Assembly: GCF_900188455.1 (NCBI RefSeq)
Contig: NZ_FZOL01000014.1
Location: forward strand, 62,001-126,000
Direction of reading: 5' to 3'
Source of the DNA: Pseudomonas japonica
Lineage (GTDB): Bacteria > Pseudomonadota > Gammaproteobacteria > Pseudomonadales > Pseudomonadaceae
Length of the DNA stretch: 64,000 nucleotides
The position numbers and the translations under genes were made by a program. The notes below the pieces were generated by a model. That model made no database searches. It worked only from the letters and a program-made list of their open reading frames with translations, and was not told the origin of the DNA. Below, in pieces: positions 40,803 to 49,219 of this stretch. The stretch's first letter is position 1. Every line of letters begins with the position of its first letter.

Positions 40803-43127
40803 TCAGCGACAGTCGGCGCCGTTGGCGAGGATCAGCCAGTGCTGTTCGCTGGCCAGTTGCGCCCAGGCCCGGTCGATAGCCGCCTGGTCGACGTTCAGCA
40901 GGGCCGCGGCCAGGGCTTCCAGGCGTGCATCGGCATTTCCCGCCAGATGCGCCTGCCACAGCCATTCGGCGACTTGCGCATTGCCCATGACCGGCTCGCT
41001 GAATTGCGCGGCGAGGGCTGCGCCGGCACTGGCCAGCACGGGGGCGGGGCGGGCGAAGAATGCGCGCAGATGGCCGAGGATTTCCCCGTGGTCGGCGCTG
41101 GGCGATTGCACGCCGAACATCAGGCCGTTGTGGCCCTGAATCTGTCGGTAGCTGCTGAACACCGCATAGCCCAGTTGCAGTTCGCTGCGCAGACGCTGGT
41201 AGAACGGGCCCTGGATCAACTGGGCGAGCAGGCGCCAGGTGGCTTCTTCATGGGCGGGGACCGGGTTGAACAGCAGCAGCGCATGCTCGCCAGCGGCTTC
41301 GCCATGGCAGTGCCATTGGCCAGGCGCGAGGGCGGGCGTACGCAACTGAGCCGGTGTGGCGGAAATGGACTTCAGCAGATGGCCGAGGACATTCTGCGCT
41401 GCCGTGTCGAAGCCCGTGGCCAGCGCGGTCCAGCCAAGGCTGGTGGGGCCGGGCAGGTGATGAACGAGCTGTTCCATCAGTTGCCGAATCGGGATCAGCG
41501 CGGGCGTATCGCCGGGGCCCGCGGCCTGCGGCTGTCGCAGCATCGACAGCGCCTGCTCGACCACCGCCAGCACCGGCGCGGGAGCACCGGCGCAATACAG
41601 TTGCCAACTGTCGGCGCCGCGGCTCCATTGCAGCTCCACGGCGGCACGGCGGGCGCGTTCGATCAGGGGTTTCAGGGCATCGCGCAGGTGCACGGCGGGC
41701 GCGTCGTACTGCCAGCGGATATACAGCGCGGCGTATTGGCGCGAAGCCGGCAACACCGCGCTGATGTTCAGCCCGGCCGGTGCTGGAACGGCTGCGATCG
41801 ATGGCAGGACCGCAGCCAGCAAAGGTTCCGGCTCGGGCAGTCGCCACGGCTGGCGGGACACGCCCGGATGCTCGATGACCTGCGCGCTCGGCTGCATCGC
41901 CGTGCTGTCCCGCCGCGCCAGTTCGAGGGCGCCGGCACTCATTTCGCGTGCCGCTTGCAGGCGCTGATATTCCAGGCGCAGAGCGCGGTGATCGGCATCG
42001 CGGAAGAACGCCAGCCAGTCGCGCAGCAACGCTTCGACCTCGCCCGCGTCCGCCGCGGGAGTCAGCTTCACCTTCGCATGCAGCAAGGCCTGCCCGGCAA
42101 ATTCGTAGAGCGAGGCAAAGCTGAAGTCCTCAAGCCAGCCGCGCTCGCGCAGTTCGGCGAGCAGGCCGCCAGGCCGGCTGTCGGCAATCCAGGTGGCGAG
42201 GTATTCGATGGCTGCCGCGGCACCTTCCGGCAAATGCTCATGGGCCAGCAGCAGGTCGAGTTGTCCATCGATCCGCGGCGGTTGCAGCGGGCCGTCGAGC
42301 AACGGTGGCGGCGCCTCCTGAGCGACGTGCATTCCCGCCGCGAAGATGTCGCCAAACTGCCGCGCCAGTTGCTCTAGCTGTTCCAGCGGCTGCGGTCCGC
42401 TCAGGCTCAGCAGCATCTGCCCGGCCTGGTAGAAGCGCCGATGAAAATCCGCGAGCGCTTGCTGAAATGCCGGCTCTTCCACCGGCAGGGTGTCGCGGTT
42501 GCCGGCATGAAAGCCGCTCAGCGGATGCGCTGCAGAAACGCTGCGCAAGAGTGCGTACTGCCGCTGCGCCTCGGCATTGCCCGACCAGGCGACCCACTCG
42601 GCATGGATCACCTCGCGTTCGGCGCGCTGCCGCTCCAGGGTCAGCAGCGGATGGGCGAGCATGTCGCACAGCCGCTCCAGCGCGCCGGCCAGCGCCGTCA
42701 CGGGCACCTCGAAAAAGAAGTCGGTGCTGCGCTCGCGGGTGCTGGCGTTGAGCTGTCCGCCCTGGCGCTGGACGTAGCCCATCAGCGCCTCCCCGCAACG
42801 GTGCGCTGACGTCGTAGGAGCTGGCTTGCCTGCGAAAGGAGCGCGCAGCGGTCCCCGAGTGCGGTGAGGTTCGGGACCGCTGCGCGGTCCTTTCGCAGGC
42901 AAGCCAGCTCCTACGGGGGCGGCTTGCGTCTCGTCTACCGGGAAGCGCGTGGTGCCGAGGAAGAACAGGTGTTCGAGAAAGTGCGCCAGGCCGGGATAGG
43001 CGACAGGCGCATCATGGCTGCCGGCATGCACCCGCAAGGCGGCCGCGCAGCGTTTCAGATGCGGCGCATGGCGCAGCGTGACCCGCAGGCCATTGCTCAG
43101 GGTGAGGTGCTGCAGAAGGCTGGACAT
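40803..43127 (-). CDS. pqqF: M16 zinc peptidase PqqF, with in-frame REP-encoded insert
   Basis: 774 residues, four-lobed insulinase-type peptidase thought to trim PqqA. The metal motif HFLEH is at 49-53 and the third ligand is Glu177 in REVIHAEW. Between them, residues about 72-105 (GAGLPAKGPRS..., APFAGKPAPT) are translated from a REP doublet at 42814-42914, so the HxxEH-to-Glu spacing is ~124 instead of ~77 as in pitrilysin. The flanking NASTRERSTDFFFEVP is intact and the frame stays open. ATG 43127 (MSSLLQHLTLSNGLRVTL) is the start; the frame extends upstream without support. It precedes pqqA. Confidence 0.9.
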   Translation of the reverse strand: MSSLLQHLTLSNGLRVTLRHAPHLKRCAAALRVHAGSHDAPVAYPGLAHFLEHLFFLGTTRFPVDETQAAPVGAGLPAKGPRSGPEPHRTRGPLRAPFAGKPAPTTSAHRCGEALMGYVQRQGGQLNASTRERSTDFFFEVPVTALAGALERLCDMLAHPLLTLERQRAEREVIHAEWVAWSGNAEAQRQYALLRSVSAAHPLSGFHAGNRDTLPVEEPAFQQALADFHRRFYQAGQMLLSLSGPQPLEQLEQLARQFGDIFAAGMHVAQEAPPPLLDGPLQPPRIDGQLDLLLAHEHLPEGAAAAIEYLATWIADSRPGGLLAELRERGWLEDFSFASLYEFAGQALLHAKVKLTPAADAGEVEALLRDWLAFFRDADHRALRLEYQRLQAAREMSAGALELARRDSTAMQPSAQVIEHPGVSRQPWRLPEPEPLLAAVLPSIAAVPAPAGLNISAVLPASRQYAALYIRWQYDAPAVHLRDALKPLIERARRAAVELQWSRGADSWQLYCAGAPAPVLAVVEQALSMLRQPQAAGPGDTPALIPIRQLMEQLVHHLPGPTSLGWTALATGFDTAAQNVLGHLLKSISATPAQLRTPALAPGQWHCHGEAAGEHALLLFNPVPAHEEATWRLLAQLIQGPFYQRLRSELQLGYAVFSSYRQIQGHNGLMFGVQSPSADHGEILGHLRAFFARPAPVLASAGAALAAQFSEPVMGNAQVAEWLWQAHLAGNADARLEALAAALLNVDQAAIDRAWAQLASEQHWLILANGADCR
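42814..42914. repeat. REP doublet inside the pqqF coding region
   Basis: Arms 42814-42855 and 42873-42914 are 42-bp inverted copies with one mismatch (GTAGGAGCTGGCTTGCCTGCG...), separated by 17 bp. They belong to the same family as the intergenic REPs of this window. Both frames through pqqF remain open. Confidence 0.95.
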
Positions 43128-43168
43128 GACGGCTCCGATACGCGCGAACCGCCATGCTAGCGGATAAC

Positions 43169-43966
43169 TTACCCCTGTGGCGCGTCGTGCAGCCCGGCGC
43201 GCAGGTCCTGCAGGTAGGGGGTGCTGGCGCGGCCTTCGTGGACCCGTTGCAGGTCGATATCCGCCGAGAGCATCGCGCTGTCGCGTCCGGCCATGGCGAG
43301 AATGCTGCCGTCCGGGCCGACGATGCTGCTCTGCCCGCAATAGCGGATCTCGCCCTCGGCCCCGCAGTAGTTGGCGTAGACCAGGTAGCACTGGTTCTCG
43401 TGGGCACGGCTGCGCACGGTGACCTGGCAGATGAAGTCGTAGGGCTCCATGTTCGCCGTCGGCACCAGGATCAGCTCGGCGCCGTCCCTGGCCAGGCGCC
43501 GGGCGTTCTCCGGGAACTCGATGTCGTAGCAGATCAGCATGCCGACCTTCCAGCCGTTCAGCTCGACCACCGGGAAGTGGTTGCCGCCGGGGCTGAACAT
43601 GGCGCGGTCGAGCCCGCCGAACAGGTGGGTCTTGCGGTAGTTGGCGAGGCTGCGGCCGTGGCCGTCGATCAACTGCACGCTGTTGTACACGCGGCCATCG
43701 TCGGCCAGTTCGGGATAGCCGTAGACGATGGCGATGCGGTTGGCCTGGGCGATTTCCACCACGCGCATGGCCGAGGGGCCGTCCTCGGCTTCGGCCAGGC
43801 GCGCGGCGGCTTCGCTGCCGATGTTGTAGCCACTGAGGAACATCTCCGGGCAGACCAGCAGCTCGGCGCCACGGGCGGCGGCGAGCTGGGCCTGATGCTG
43901 CAGGCGCTCCAGGTTGCCGGGAACGTCCAGCGGCTGCGGCGAGCCCTGGTAGAGGGCGATACGCAT
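43169..43966 (-). CDS. davA: 5-aminovaleramidase (nitrilase-superfamily amidase)
   Basis: 265 residues. The Glu-Lys-Cys triad of the carbon-nitrogen hydrolase family is Glu41 (CPEMFLSG), Lys112 (YRKTHLFG) and Cys146 (LICYDIEFPE). DavA hydrolyses 5-aminovaleramide to 5-aminovalerate in the aminovalerate route of L-lysine breakdown. It starts 14 bp after davB on the same strand; AGGAG precedes ATG 43966. Next to pqqF, as in P. putida. Confidence 0.9.
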   Translation of the reverse strand: MRIALYQGSPQPLDVPGNLERLQHQAQLAAARGAELLVCPEMFLSGYNIGSEAAARLAEAEDGPSAMRVVEIAQANRIAIVYGYPELADDGRVYNSVQLIDGHGRSLANYRKTHLFGGLDRAMFSPGGNHFPVVELNGWKVGMLICYDIEFPENARRLARDGAELILVPTANMEPYDFICQVTVRSRAHENQCYLVYANYCGAEGEIRYCGQSSIVGPDGSILAMAGRDSAMLSADIDLQRVHEGRASTPYLQDLRAGLHDAPQG

Positions 43967-43979
43967 GGCGAATCTCCTG

Positions 43980-45662
43980 TCAGTCGGCCAGGGCGATCGG
44001 CCCGATCTCGTCGAACACATCGCCCGGGCCCGGGTTGTCGGGGTGGGTGTGGCCACCGAAGTGCTTCATGATGCCCCAAACCGCGTTCAGCGAGGTCTGC
44101 ACCGCGCCTTCGACCCAGGCCGGTGTCCAGGATACGTCGTCGCCGGCGATGAAGATGCCGCGCTGCTCGGCGGGCATGTCCTGCTGCATGAAGTGGGCGT
44201 ACATGCGCTGGTTGTAGCGATAGTGGCCGGGCAGGGCGCCCTTGAAGGCACCGAGGAAATACGGGTCGGCCTCCCACGATACGGTGATCGGGTCGCCGAT
44301 GATATGCCCGGCGATGTCCACTTTCGGGTAGATCTTCTTCAGTGCGTCGAGGGCCAGTTTGACGCGCTTCTCCACCGGGTGTGGGAGCATCTTCAGGGCA
44401 TCGCTCATCCACGAGTAGGACAGGCAGATCACCCCCGGCTTGTCGTCGCCGTTGTCGAACAGGTAGGTGCCGCGGGTCAGGCGGTCGGTGAGGGTCATGC
44501 TCATCAGGTCGCGGCCGGTTTCCGGGTCCTTGTCCTTCCAGAACGGGCGGTCGACCATGACGAAGGTCTTCGACGACTGCATGTAGCGGGTGCGGTCCAG
44601 GGCCATCCACATCTTCTGCGAGAACAGCGATTCCTCGCATTCGATCTGGGTGGTCAGCAGCCAGCTCTGGCAGGTGGTCAGCACCGCCGCGTAGTTGCGT
44701 GTGTCGCCCCAGTTGTCGGTCACCGCCAGGCTACCGTCGGCGTTGCGCGCGATGCGCTTGACCCCCGGGCGCGGCGCGCCACGGTGCAGCGAGGCCAGGC
44801 TGGTACCTTGCGGCCAATGGGCGCAGCGCTGCGGCACATGCTTCCAGATGCCCAGCGGCACCTGCTCGACACCGCCGACCACCAAGTGCTGGTGGTCGTC
44901 GCAGTTGGTCATCACCACGCGGAAGATTTCCAGCATCGAGTTGGGGAAGTCCGAGTCCCAGCCGCCGGTGCCGAAGCCGACCTGGCCGAACACTTCGCGG
45001 TGCAGGAAGCTCAGTTTGGCGAAGGATTTCGAGGTGGCGACGAAGTCGTAGAAGGTGCGGTCATCCCACAGCGGCACCAGGGTGTTCCACAGTTCCTTCA
45101 GGCGCGGGACGTCGCGGTCGCGGATGGCCTGCTGGATATCACCGAAGCGCGCGCCGTCCTCCAGGGCATCGGCCCAGGCGTCGGCGACTTCCTGGAACAG
45201 TTTCGGCAGGTCGGCGATCTTCTCCGCGTAGTAGGTGGTGCCTTCCAGATCGATCACCGTGCTGCCCGACGCCGGGGTCAGCGGGTTGGGAAACGGCCGG
45301 GTCTCCAGGCCCAGTTTGTCGACGTAGTGGTAGAACGCCGTGGACGACACCGGAAAACGCATCCCGCCCAGTTCCGCGACGATGCCGTCGGTGCCGGCGA
45401 AGGCCTGCGAGCGCAGGCGCCCGCCCATCTTCGAAGCCTCGTAGACCACCGGCTTGAGGCCCAGCTTCATCAGCTCGTAGGCCGCCACCAGCCCGGCGAT
45501 CCCGGCACCGACGATCGCCACTTCCTCGCCATGCCGCGCGGCGGGAATGCTGCCCAGGCCGGCGGGGTGCTCGATCCAGTCGTCGAAGGCGAAGGGGAAG
45601 TCGGGACCGAAGATGGTGACGGGTTTCTTGCCGTCGGCGGGGTGGCGGTTGTTCTTGTTCAT
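43980..45662 (-). CDS. davB: L-lysine 2-monooxygenase (flavin amine oxidase family)
   Basis: 560 residues, the length of P. putida DavB. The FAD dinucleotide fold shows EVAIVGAGIAGLVAAYE (GAGIAG 52-57) with acidic Glu75 for the ribose; GRLRSQAF and a C-terminal FAD block FIAGDDVSWTPAWVEGAVQTSLNAVWG follow. It oxidatively decarboxylates L-lysine to 5-aminovaleramide, the substrate of DavA encoded next. Upstream lie two 13-bp direct repeats and an Lrp-type regulator gene, which suggests lysine-responsive control. Confidence 0.92.
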   Translation of the reverse strand: MNKNNRHPADGKKPVTIFGPDFPFAFDDWIEHPAGLGSIPAARHGEEVAIVGAGIAGLVAAYELMKLGLKPVVYEASKMGGRLRSQAFAGTDGIVAELGGMRFPVSSTAFYHYVDKLGLETRPFPNPLTPASGSTVIDLEGTTYYAEKIADLPKLFQEVADAWADALEDGARFGDIQQAIRDRDVPRLKELWNTLVPLWDDRTFYDFVATSKSFAKLSFLHREVFGQVGFGTGGWDSDFPNSMLEIFRVVMTNCDDHQHLVVGGVEQVPLGIWKHVPQRCAHWPQGTSLASLHRGAPRPGVKRIARNADGSLAVTDNWGDTRNYAAVLTTCQSWLLTTQIECEESLFSQKMWMALDRTRYMQSSKTFVMVDRPFWKDKDPETGRDLMSMTLTDRLTRGTYLFDNGDDKPGVICLSYSWMSDALKMLPHPVEKRVKLALDALKKIYPKVDIAGHIIGDPITVSWEADPYFLGAFKGALPGHYRYNQRMYAHFMQQDMPAEQRGIFIAGDDVSWTPAWVEGAVQTSLNAVWGIMKHFGGHTHPDNPGPGDVFDEIGPIALAD

Positions 45663-45754
45663 GATTGACCTTGCCAGGGGGCTGCGCGGGAGGCGGAGCC
45701 TGAGTATAGGAAATGCCTGGGGCCAATTTTAGAGAGGGGTGTGTTCGTAATTAA

Positions 45755-45819
45755 GATGCAGAGTGTCGTCGTTTTGTGGTGTTTTTGGTCATTGTGACAA
45801 GAGTGAGATGCATAGTGAC
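45755..45819. promoter_or_regulatory. Direct repeats upstream of davB
   Basis: GATGCAGAGTGTC (45755-45767) and GATGCATAGTGAC (45807-45819) match at 11 of 13 positions and are 52 bp apart, close to five helical turns. This fits cooperative binding by an oligomeric Lrp-type protein; unproven. Confidence 0.4.
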
Positions 45820-45879
45820 ATTTATGGCCTCATCGCTGGCAACGCCAGCCCCCACAAGGTTCAGCGGTGAGGCATCAAG

Positions 45880-46341
45880 TCATACCGGCTGCCCGCGATC
45901 CACCTTGCTGCTGAGGATGATCGAGGTCGTGGTCTTCTCCACCCCTTCCAGGCTGCCGATCTGGTCGAGCAACTGGTCCAGTTGCTCCGGCGACTCGCTG
46001 CGCAGCCACGCCACATAGTCGAACTCGCCACTCACCGCGCACAGCTGCTGCACCTGCCCCATGGCGCTGAGGCGGCGCACCACCTCGCGCCCGGAGCGCG
46101 GTTGCACGGTGATGCCCACGTAGGCCTGCAGGCCACCATCGATCACCCGCTGGCCCAGGCGCACGCCATAGCCGCTGATGACCTTGGTCTTCTCCAGCCG
46201 GGCGATCCGCGACGTCACCGTGGTCCGGGCGATGCCCAGTTGCCGGGCGAGGGTGGCGACGCTTTCCCGGGCGTTGATCTGCAGGGCGGCGATCAACTGG
46301 CGGTCTATTTCGTCGAGGGCATGGGTGCGGCTGTCGGACAT
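45880..46341 (-). CDS. Lrp/AsnC-family transcriptional regulator
   Basis: 153 residues. The N-terminal helix-turn-helix (about 10-60) reads LDEIDRQLIAALQINARESVATLARQLGIARTTVTSRIARLE; the C-terminal RAM effector domain (about 75-145) follows. It lies upstream of davB on the same strand and probably controls davBA in response to lysine or a breakdown product (inference from context; P. putida has the same arrangement). Confidence 0.87.
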   Translation of the reverse strand: MSDSRTHALDEIDRQLIAALQINARESVATLARQLGIARTTVTSRIARLEKTKVISGYGVRLGQRVIDGGLQAYVGITVQPRSGREVVRRLSAMGQVQQLCAVSGEFDYVAWLRSESPEQLDQLLDQIGSLEGVEKTTTSIILSSKVDRGQPV

Positions 46342-46383
46342 GGCTTTCTCGGGGGCAAGGCGGCTAAGCGGCCCAGTGTACCT

Positions 46384-47205
46384 TCAAGCCAGTGCCTTGA
46401 AGCAGTGCTCCAGCCCCGGAAACACCCCTGTCCGCACGTCGCGCGCGTACTCGCCGAGCGCCTGTTCGATCGGCCCCTGCAACTCGGCATAGCGCTTGAC
46501 GAAGCGCGGCTGGTACTCGCCGAACAGCCCCAGCAGGTCTTCGGTCACCAGCACCTGGCCATCGCAGGCCGGCGAGGCGCCGATGCCGATGGTGGGAATC
46601 GCCAGTTCCTCGCTCAACGCCCGCGCCAGGGGCTCGGCGATGCCTTCGAGCACCACCGAGAAGGCCCCCGCCGCCTGCATCGCCAGGGCGTCGCGGCGCA
46701 CCTTCGCCGCGCTTTCGGCATCCCGCCCCTGGGCTCTGAATCCGCCTTGAACGTTGACCTGCTGCGGCATCAGGCCGATATGCGCCATCACCGGAATACC
46801 GCGCTGGCACAGGTACGCCACGGTCTCGGCCATTTCCTCGCCGCCTTCGAGCTTGAGGGCCTGGGCGCCGGTATCGCGCAGGACTTTCGCGGCGTTCATG
46901 AAGGCTTGCTCCAGCGAGGCCTGATAGCTGCCAAATGGCATGTCGACCACCACGCAGGCACGCTGCGCGCCGCGCATCACCGCCTGGCCGTGGGCGATCA
47001 TCATGTCCAGGGTCACGCCGAGGGTACTGGGCATGCCGTACAGGACCATGCCCAGCGAATCGCCGACGATGATCAGGTCGGCGTGGGCATCCACCCAGCG
47101 CGCCATCGGCAGGCTGTAGGCGGTCAGCGCAACCAGGCTGCCGGCGCCCTTGCGCTGGCGGATGGCCGGAATGCTCAGGCGGCTTTGGCGAATCTGCGTG
47201 CTCAT
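46384..47205 (-). CDS. panB: 3-methyl-2-oxobutanoate hydroxymethyltransferase (PanB paralogue)
   Basis: 273 residues. ITALTAYSxPxA-type start (LVALTAYSLPMARWVDA), IIVGDSLGMVLYG with metal-binding Asp, and KLEGG, VMAHIGLMPQ, FGEYQPRFVKRY identify the family, which transfers a hydroxymethyl group to 2-oxoisovalerate for pantothenate. ATG 47205 has AGGAG seven bases upstream. It is not next to panC, so it is probably a second copy; several positions vary from the usual PanB (for example ASPACDGQVLV). It diverges from the AraC gene. Confidence 0.82.
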   Translation of the reverse strand: MSTQIRQSRLSIPAIRQRKGAGSLVALTAYSLPMARWVDAHADLIIVGDSLGMVLYGMPSTLGVTLDMMIAHGQAVMRGAQRACVVVDMPFGSYQASLEQAFMNAAKVLRDTGAQALKLEGGEEMAETVAYLCQRGIPVMAHIGLMPQQVNVQGGFRAQGRDAESAAKVRRDALAMQAAGAFSVVLEGIAEPLARALSEELAIPTIGIGASPACDGQVLVTEDLLGLFGEYQPRFVKRYAELQGPIEQALGEYARDVRTGVFPGLEHCFKALA

Positions 47206-47286
47206 GACAAGACTCCTGTTGTTCAACGAGACGCGAGGCAGGCTAACATCGCTGTTCATGGCTCACTTGAGCAAAGGGGACGAGTA

Positions 47287-48072
47287 ATGCCGCACAAGAG
47301 CCAAGACGATGTACCACCGGTACCCGACCACCTGGCGCGCCCGGTGCAGGGCCGCATGTTCGACATTCCGCCGGGCTACCAGGTGGAGATGCACACCCAT
47401 GAATGGGTGCAGTTCACCTACGCCAGCGCGGGCATCATGCAGGTGCTCACCGACGACCACAGCTACCTGTTGCCGCCGCAATGCGGAATGTGGATTCCCG
47501 CGGGGGTGCGCCACACCGTGTACAGCGAGCAGGTCCTGGCGTTTCGCAGCCTGTATCTCGGTGACGCGGTGCTCCAGGGCTACCACCGTGACTGCGCGGT
47601 GGTGCAGGTGACGCCGCTGGTGCGCGAGCTGATCGACAAGGCCAGCGGCTTCTCCAACGACTATCCCGAGGACGGCCCGCAGGCGCGGCTGTTGCAGGTG
47701 CTGGTGGATGAACTGCGCGAGCTGCCGGAGGCGCCTTTCAGCCTGCCGCTGCCCAGCGACCCGCGCTTGCGGCGGATCACCGATGCCCTGCAGGCGGCAC
47801 CGGAAGACGGCCGCACCATCGAGGAATGGGCGCAGCAGGTCGGCGCTTCACGACGCACCCTGGCCCGGCTGTTCCAGGCCCAGACGCAGTTGTCGTTCCA
47901 GACCTGGCGCCAGCGTCTGCGCCTGCTCGCGGCCTTGCCGCTGCTGGCCCAGGGCGGCAGCGTCACGGCGGTGGCCAACGAGCTGGGCTATGACTCGGTG
48001 TCGGCCTTCATCGCGCTGTTCCAGCGCCATTACGGCACCACCCCGGGCGCCTGGGCGGCACGCCTGGCTTAA
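47287..48072 (+). CDS. AraC-family transcriptional regulator with cupin domain
   Basis: 261 residues. An N-terminal cupin (about 20-100: FDIPPGYQVEMHTHEWVQFTYASAG, MWIPAGVRH) is followed by two helix-turn-helix units (about 165-260: TIEEWAQQVGASRRTLARLFQAQTQLSFQTWRQRLRL and GSVTAVANELGYDSVSAFIALFQRHYGTTPG). It resembles NimR/YeaM-type regulators of exporters. ATG 47287 is the start. It diverges from panB and overlaps the end of the convergent cyclase gene by 4 bp. Confidence 0.87.
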   Translation: MPHKSQDDVPPVPDHLARPVQGRMFDIPPGYQVEMHTHEWVQFTYASAGIMQVLTDDHSYLLPPQCGMWIPAGVRHTVYSEQVLAFRSLYLGDAVLQGYHRDCAVVQVTPLVRELIDKASGFSNDYPEDGPQARLLQVLVDELRELPEAPFSLPLPSDPRLRRITDALQAAPEDGRTIEEWAQQVGASRRTLARLFQAQTQLSFQTWRQRLRLLAALPLLAQGGSVTAVANELGYDSVSAFIALFQRHYGTTPGAWAARLA

Positions 48073-49046
48073 CGCAGCGGCATGGCCACCGGGCGCAACG
48101 GCGCCGAATCGCCACCACGGATCTTCAGCGGGCCGCCGATGAAGGCGAACTCGTAGACCTTGTCCCGGGCCAGCTCGTCCAGCGCCACCAGTTCCATGAT
48201 CGGCACGCCTTTCTGCGCCAGCAGGTAACTGTGCAGCGGCACATAGTCGTCGGCGACCTCGGACGGGAAGGCTTCGAAGCTCAGGTTGTCGGCGCCGAGG
48301 ATCATCGCCTTGCCGTCCTCGACGAGAAAGCGCGCCGCGTCCAGGCCCATGCCCGGCGACTGGCGCATATAGGCCTGGGGCTGTTCGTAGAGCTTCATGC
48401 GACCGGTGCGGATCAGCACGATGTCACCCCGCTGCAGGCTGGTGTTCTGGCGCTTGAGGGCGCTCTCCAGGTCTTCGCGGGTGATGCGGTAGTCGTCCGG
48501 GAGCATGTCCACGCCCTTGGCCGCCGCCACGTCGATCAGCACGCCACGCGCCACCAGCGGCGGGAACTTCTCCACACCGGTCTTCTTCCAGCCGCGATCG
48601 CCGAGGTGCTCGTCGGCGCTGAAGCCGTTCCAGATCTTGCCGTCGATACCGAAGTGGTTGAGTGCGTCGATATGGGTGCCGGTGTGGCCATACATGGAGA
48701 AGGCGCTGCCGGTGTAGCTGCGCAGCGCGTTCATCTCGTGGCCGACGCCGAGCGGGTCGTCGACCACCGTGCCGCGTGGCGTGTGGGTCATCCAGAACTG
48801 GTAGTGCGGATCGCCGGCGGCCTGCCAGCTCGGCATGCCGATGTAGTACTCGGTGGCGAGGTCGTAGACCTTGCGCGCATCGACCCGTGACATCACCGCG
48901 GCACGGGAGGTGTCGGTGATCAGGTTGAGGCGGCCGATCTCGTCGTCCGGGCCCCAGGGGCTCACGCCGACCTTGGCGGGTTCGCCTGCGTGGGCGGCGG
49001 CGCTCAGGGCCAGGGCCAGCAGGGTGGTGATCAGCGGGGTTTTCAT
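48069..49046 (-). CDS. Secreted cyclase-family (kynurenine-formamidase-like) metal hydrolase
   Basis: 325 residues. Signal peptide MKTPLITTLLALALSAAAHAGEP. The cyclase fold (PF04199) is marked by GHTGTHIDALNHFG, the HxGTHxD zinc motif, plus RGVLIDVAAAKGVD and DIVLIRTG. The family includes KynB and other amide or lactone hydrolases. ATG 49046 has AGGAG eight bases upstream and gives the better leader than a TTG two codons earlier. The substrate is unknown; export argues against KynB itself. Confidence 0.82.
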   Translation of the reverse strand: MKTPLITTLLALALSAAAHAGEPAKVGVSPWGPDDEIGRLNLITDTSRAAVMSRVDARKVYDLATEYYIGMPSWQAAGDPHYQFWMTHTPRGTVVDDPLGVGHEMNALRSYTGSAFSMYGHTGTHIDALNHFGIDGKIWNGFSADEHLGDRGWKKTGVEKFPPLVARGVLIDVAAAKGVDMLPDDYRITREDLESALKRQNTSLQRGDIVLIRTGRMKLYEQPQAYMRQSPGMGLDAARFLVEDGKAMILGADNLSFEAFPSEVADDYVPLHSYLLAQKGVPIMELVALDELARDKVYEFAFIGGPLKIRGGDSAPLRPVAMPLR

Positions 49047-49219
49047 CGGCAACGCTCCTGTTTCGCGAGTGCCCGGGCGCAGGCGCCGCTGGCGCGCGAG
49101 GCGGCCACGGCGGTGGGCGAGGGCGGGAAAGTGAGGCTGCGTCGGGCCCGACGGAGTGCGCCCAGTCTAGGCGTGAGGCCCAGCCTGATTAAGGCCTCGG
49201 CGGTGCAGGGATATTTCGC

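Noticed and set aside
42780..42930. pqqF considered a pseudogene because of the REP insertion
   Set aside because: The frame is continuous, both zinc-motif halves are present and the rest of the protein is intact, so disruption cannot be claimed from sequence.
45982..47286. Upstream extension of the AraC gene by 435 codons
   Set aside because: The extension runs antisense through the Lrp and panB genes. The cupin domain starts shortly after ATG 47287.
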